Part shown: one piece after another, positions 60,100-64,000 of the stretch
Layout of the letters: each line of letters opens with the position of its first letter
Position numbering within the stretch: position 1 is the stretch's first letter
Origin: Cohnella sp. WQ 127256
GTDB taxonomy: Bacteria > Bacillota > Bacilli > Paenibacillales > Paenibacillaceae
Reading direction: 5' to 3'
Length of the DNA stretch: 64,000 bases
Assembly: GCF_024519285.1 (NCBI RefSeq)
Contig: NZ_JAMZCY010000003.1
Coordinates: forward strand, 282,180-346,179
Translations under genes and position numbers: made by a program
Notes under the pieces: model-generated
Told to the model about the DNA's origin: nothing
What the model saw: the letters and a program-made list of their open reading frames with translations, nothing else
Database searches by the model: none

Positions 60100-61371
60100 A
60101 TGCGCGATATGACATTAGGTCGTAAAGTCACGATTGGGTACTTAGGTATGGTTGTATTGTTAATCATTGCGTGCTTACTATTACTGACAGGAATGGATGT
60201 TGGGAAGAATAAGACCCTGTTCATCGAGCTAATTGTTATTTTCGTGATTTTGGCAGGAGCAGGCGGTTTCGGACTAAAGTGGTTGATAACTAATCTCACT
60301 GATTCTATCGGTGCTGTAACGGGTACACTTCGGAATATTGCTTCTTCTGGAGGAGATCTCACTAGACGTATACATATTCGCTCCACGGATGAGATGGGTG
60401 ATCTGGCTGGAGCGGCGAATCAGATGCTTGATGGATTACAGAAGATGATGAAAGAGCTTCGTGAAAGCACTGCAGAGCTAGCTGCATCCGCGATATTGCT
60501 TAAGCAAGGTGCGGATGAGAATGCCCGAGTGAGCAGTGAAGTTTCCAAAGCGGTAGAGAAGGTAGCAGCAGGCTCAGAGACTCAAGTTGCTCAGTCTCAG
60601 GAAATATCTGCTACGATGCAGGAGACGCTTGATGGTTTGAATCAGGTCGCTGGAACAACAACAGGAGTTTCTGATGCGGCACAAACGACTGTAAGCCGTG
60701 CAGCAGCAGGCTCAGTATTGTTGCAATCGACTTCTGGAGAAATCGCTCAAGTAGATAAGGCATTCCGTTCCCTGCAAGAGGTCGTTAGAGGGTTGAATGA
60801 TAAATCCGAAGAAGTACGTGAAGTTATCGGATACATATCGGAAGTTGCTAACCAAACCAATTTGCTTGCGCTAAATGCTGCTATTGAGGCTGCTCGTGCA
60901 GGTGAACATGGACGTGGATTTGCTGTTGTTGCAGGGGAAATTCGTAAGCTTGCGGATCAGACACAACAATCCGCTGTTCAGATTGGAAATACGATAGGCA
61001 CAATGTCGGGCGATATTGGCAGGGTTGCTACTATGTTCGAGCAAAGCGCCGGTCAAGTATTCTCTGCAGTTGAAGGCATGCATAATGCGGAGGAAACATT
61101 CCGTGATATCGTGGATAAGGTCGGTATGCTTAGCGCCAACATTGTGGATGTTGCGGCTTCTGTCGAGCAGATGTCTGCGGGAAGCACATCTGTTGTTCAA
61201 TCGATTCAAGACATTTCGCGGATTACGGAAGAGACTGCATCCTTCACTGAACAAGTATCAGCGATGACAGAGCAGCAATTATCCTCCACGGAAGAGATGG
61301 CGCGGACGGCTGAGAACTTAAGCTCGATGGCATCTCGCCTGAAAGGCTTGGTAGGAAACTTCAAGACCTAA
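60100..61371 (+). CDS. Methyl-accepting chemotaxis protein without outer sensor
   Basis: A 423-aa chemoreceptor with two back-to-back membrane segments (about residues 13-32 and 39-60) and only a few residues between them, so no ligand-binding domain outside the cell. HAMP follows (about 62-115), then the signalling domain with the [21 protein letters not shown] hairpin near 247 (given as the [13 protein letters not shown] diagnostic). The start is set by GGGAGGG eight bases upstream. Sensing must be from membrane or cytoplasm. Confidence 0.92.
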   Translation: MRDMTLGRKVTIGYLGMVVLLIIACLLLLTGMDVGKNKTLFIELIVIFVILAGAGGFGLKWLITNLTDSIGAVTGTLRNIASSGGDLTRRIHIRSTDEMGDLAGAANQMLDGLQKMMKELRESTAELAASAILLKQGADENARVSSEVSKAVEKVAAGSETQVAQSQEISATMQETLDGLNQVAGTTTGVSDAAQTTVSRAAAGSVLLQSTSGEIAQVDKAFRSLQEVVRGLNDKSEEVREVIGYISEVANQTNLLALNAAIEAARAGEHGRGFAVVAGEIRKLADQTQQSAVQIGNTIGTMSGDIGRVATMFEQSAGQVFSAVEGMHNAEETFRDIVDKVGMLSANIVDVAASVEQMSAGSTSVVQSIQDISRITEETASFTEQVSAMTEQQLSSTEEMARTAENLSSMASRLKGLVGNFKT

Positions 61372-61426
61372 ATGAGTTTATTCTTAATTAAGGCAATAAG
61401 AAATCAATAAATGGCTTGTTTGCTGG

Positions 61427-61463
61427 ATGCGGATCTGCAGGAATTGCAGATCCGCATTTTTTT
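61427..61463 (+). terminator. Strong terminator after chemoreceptor gene
   Basis: ATGCGGATCTGCA pairs with TGCAGATCCGCAT around a five-base loop and is followed by seven T. Confidence 0.95.
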
Positions 61464-61487
61464 GTGCAGCATTTAACGTAAAAGGAC

Positions 61488-61555
61488 TTGAAAACCATCC
61501 GTAAAAACCGTATCATAGAAAATGGTTATTAGCACTTAACACAATCGAGTGCTAA
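61488..61555 (+). promoter_or_regulatory. groESL promoter with CIRCE element
   Basis: TTGAAA at 61488 and TATCAT at 61511 are 17 bases apart. The CIRCE operator TTAGCACTT-N9-GAGTGCTAA lies at 61529-61555; the left arm has one change from consensus. HrcA binding is expected. Confidence 0.92.
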
Positions 61556-61604
61556 CAGAGAATGGCTTCAAAAATCACACCTATTTAAGAAGGAGGCTAT
61601 TTAC

Positions 61605-61889
61605 ATGATTAAACCTTTGGGTGACCGCGTTCTAGTAGAAGCGAACGCAAAAGAGGAAAAAACGATTAGCGGTATTGTATTGCCGGATAATGCGAAAGAA
61701 AAGCCGCAAGAAGGAACAATTATTGCGGTAGGTAGCGGAGCTTTGACTAAAGACGGTGAACGGATCGCGCTCGAAGTGAAAGAAGGCGACCGTGTGTTGT
61801 TCTCTAAATATGCAGGTACAGAAATCAAATATGAAGGTAAAGAATATTTGATTATGAAAGAAAGCGATATTCACGCGATCGTAGGCTAA
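61605..61889 (+). CDS. groES: Co-chaperonin GroES
   Basis: A 94-aa protein of standard length. [11 protein letters not shown], the mobile loop region and a C-terminal [12 protein letters not shown] are typical. It caps GroEL. AAGGAGG precedes the ATG. Heat-shock control comes through the upstream CIRCE element. Confidence 0.98.
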   Translation: MIKPLGDRVLVEANAKEEKTISGIVLPDNAKEKPQEGTIIAVGSGALTKDGERIALEVKEGDRVLFSKYAGTEIKYEGKEYLIMKESDIHAIVG

Positions 61890-61915
61890 TCCATAACAGA
61901 TCATAAGGAGGGTAA

Positions 61916-63547
<1,632 letters not shown>

Positions 63548-63849
63548 TAAGGGCGAATCCTTGCGTAGCAAGGGATTCTCCTCGGGGCAACACTGATTGC
63601 CCACATTTTTCCTACATTCTGTAAAATGAAAACACTGTAGAGTGATGAAAATTGCTCTACGGTGTTTTCTCTTTTTAAACATTTAAGAAGGCTTCATATA
63701 GTGAGGGCTCAAATTGAATGACGGAGCGCACGAACGGGGTGTTCTCTCCTAAATTTACCTAACATTAAGGATTCCCCTTCGATTGTTATTGGAAGTGTGG
63801 TATATATTAATAATAACAAACCAATTGTTGACAAAGATAAGGAACCCAC
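63548..63849 (+). other. Intergenic region with two hairpins after groEL
   Basis: GAATCCTTGC-GTA-GCAAGGGATTC (about 63554-63578) is a hairpin without a T-run; a second hairpin with a T-rich 3' side follows. The remainder to the next start codon is AT-rich and shows no clear promoter. Confidence 0.6.
63630..63676 (+). terminator. Terminator after groEL
   Basis: AACACTGTAGAG pairs with CTCTACGGTGTT around an eleven-base loop and is followed by TTCTCTTTTT. It is the likely end of the groESL transcript. Confidence 0.8.
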
Positions 63850-64000
63850 ATGACCATACACAAAGAAACTACGCTCCATGAATGGGTATCGGTTTCTCCA
63901 TTAGCCATTCATGATTTTCTCGATATTTCGGTAATGTTAACTGAAATGGTATACAACATACATAAACAGAATGAGACGATTGGCGCATTAAATCCTAAGA
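63850..64000 (+). CDS. 5' end of unknown gene running off the window
   Basis: An ATG with AAGGA upstream opens a frame that continues to the right edge (50 codons visible). It encodes a helical N-terminus ending in HKQNETIGALNPK. The last stretch recalls the N-terminus of large kinase/AAA signalling proteins in Bacillota where a similar NLNP-type motif occurs, but the part seen is too short to assign. Confidence 0.6.
   Translation, partial: MTIHKETTLHEWVSVSPLAIHDFLDISVMLTEMVYNIHKQNETIGALNPK

Overview
The window reads as chromosomal DNA of a spore-forming member of the Paenibacillaceae (Paenibacillus or Cohnella-like). The grounds are Bacillota-type ribosome binding sites, an H-type small acid-soluble spore protein (sspH), Spo0A-box-like sites, Leu T-box leaders, a ydaO-type c-di-AMP riboswitch, a CIRCE-controlled groESL operon and an Agr-type peptide locus. 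I see no tRNA, rRNA, CRISPR array, insertion sequence or prophage.

Layout. (1) 1-1682: an Agr-like quorum-sensing locus with a partial membrane protein, AgrB, a 42-aa AgrD pheromone precursor and a stand-alone LytTR domain. (2) 1717-4439: a 45-aa gene behind Spo0A-like boxes, converging on a SinR-like XRE regulator; then a PilZ protein, an LCP ligase and a 49-aa double-CxxC protein. (3) 4474-6240: an ABC exporter. (4) 6241-6979: non-coding DNA with a decayed beta-helix remnant. (5) 6896-35190: a large exopolysaccharide locus. It holds a CpsB-type phosphatase and a beta-helix protein; then Wzz-like, BY-kinase and polymerase genes, two tandem unknown membrane proteins, a TIM-barrel/FGE fusion and an SGNH esterase. 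A minus-strand block follows: GT2, Wzx, GINT1-like, UDP-sugar dehydrogenase, GT4 and epimerase. A plus-strand block comes next: priming transferase, two GTs, ManC, UbiA, SMR, acyltransferase and DUF212. (6) 35193-41446: bactofilin and M23 peptidase, cardiolipin synthase, a split NHEJ set (Ku, ligase, LigD-type polymerase) and two genes behind a forespore-type promoter. (7) 41497-46204: a small flavoprotein, two secreted proteins, one behind a c-di-AMP riboswitch, and a GyrI-like/VOC protein. (8) 46278-50181: thiL, tsaE, tsaB, rimI, tsaD. (9) 50228-52646: tandem Leu T-boxes and leuA. (10) To the end: a methyltransferase, a DnaA-box cluster, an ABC-F ATPase, 5-FCL, molybdenum-cofactor genes, tatA and tatC, a chemoreceptor, groES-groEL and the start of another gene.

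The main new observation is a shared 15-bp operator, G(A/T)TAC-N5-GTA(T/G)C. It occurs as pairs at five promoters: upstream of the PilZ gene, the CpsB-type gene, the Wzz-like gene, the priming transferase, and the divergent GT2/Wzx operon. At three of them it exactly fills the 17-bp spacer between the -35 and -10 hexamers. This suggests one repressor controls the whole exopolysaccharide programme. The adjacent SinR-like protein, next to a tiny Spo0A-controlled gene, is the best candidate. A second strong signal is a DnaA-box cluster in which three 9-mers abut with no gap, far from any dnaA gene.
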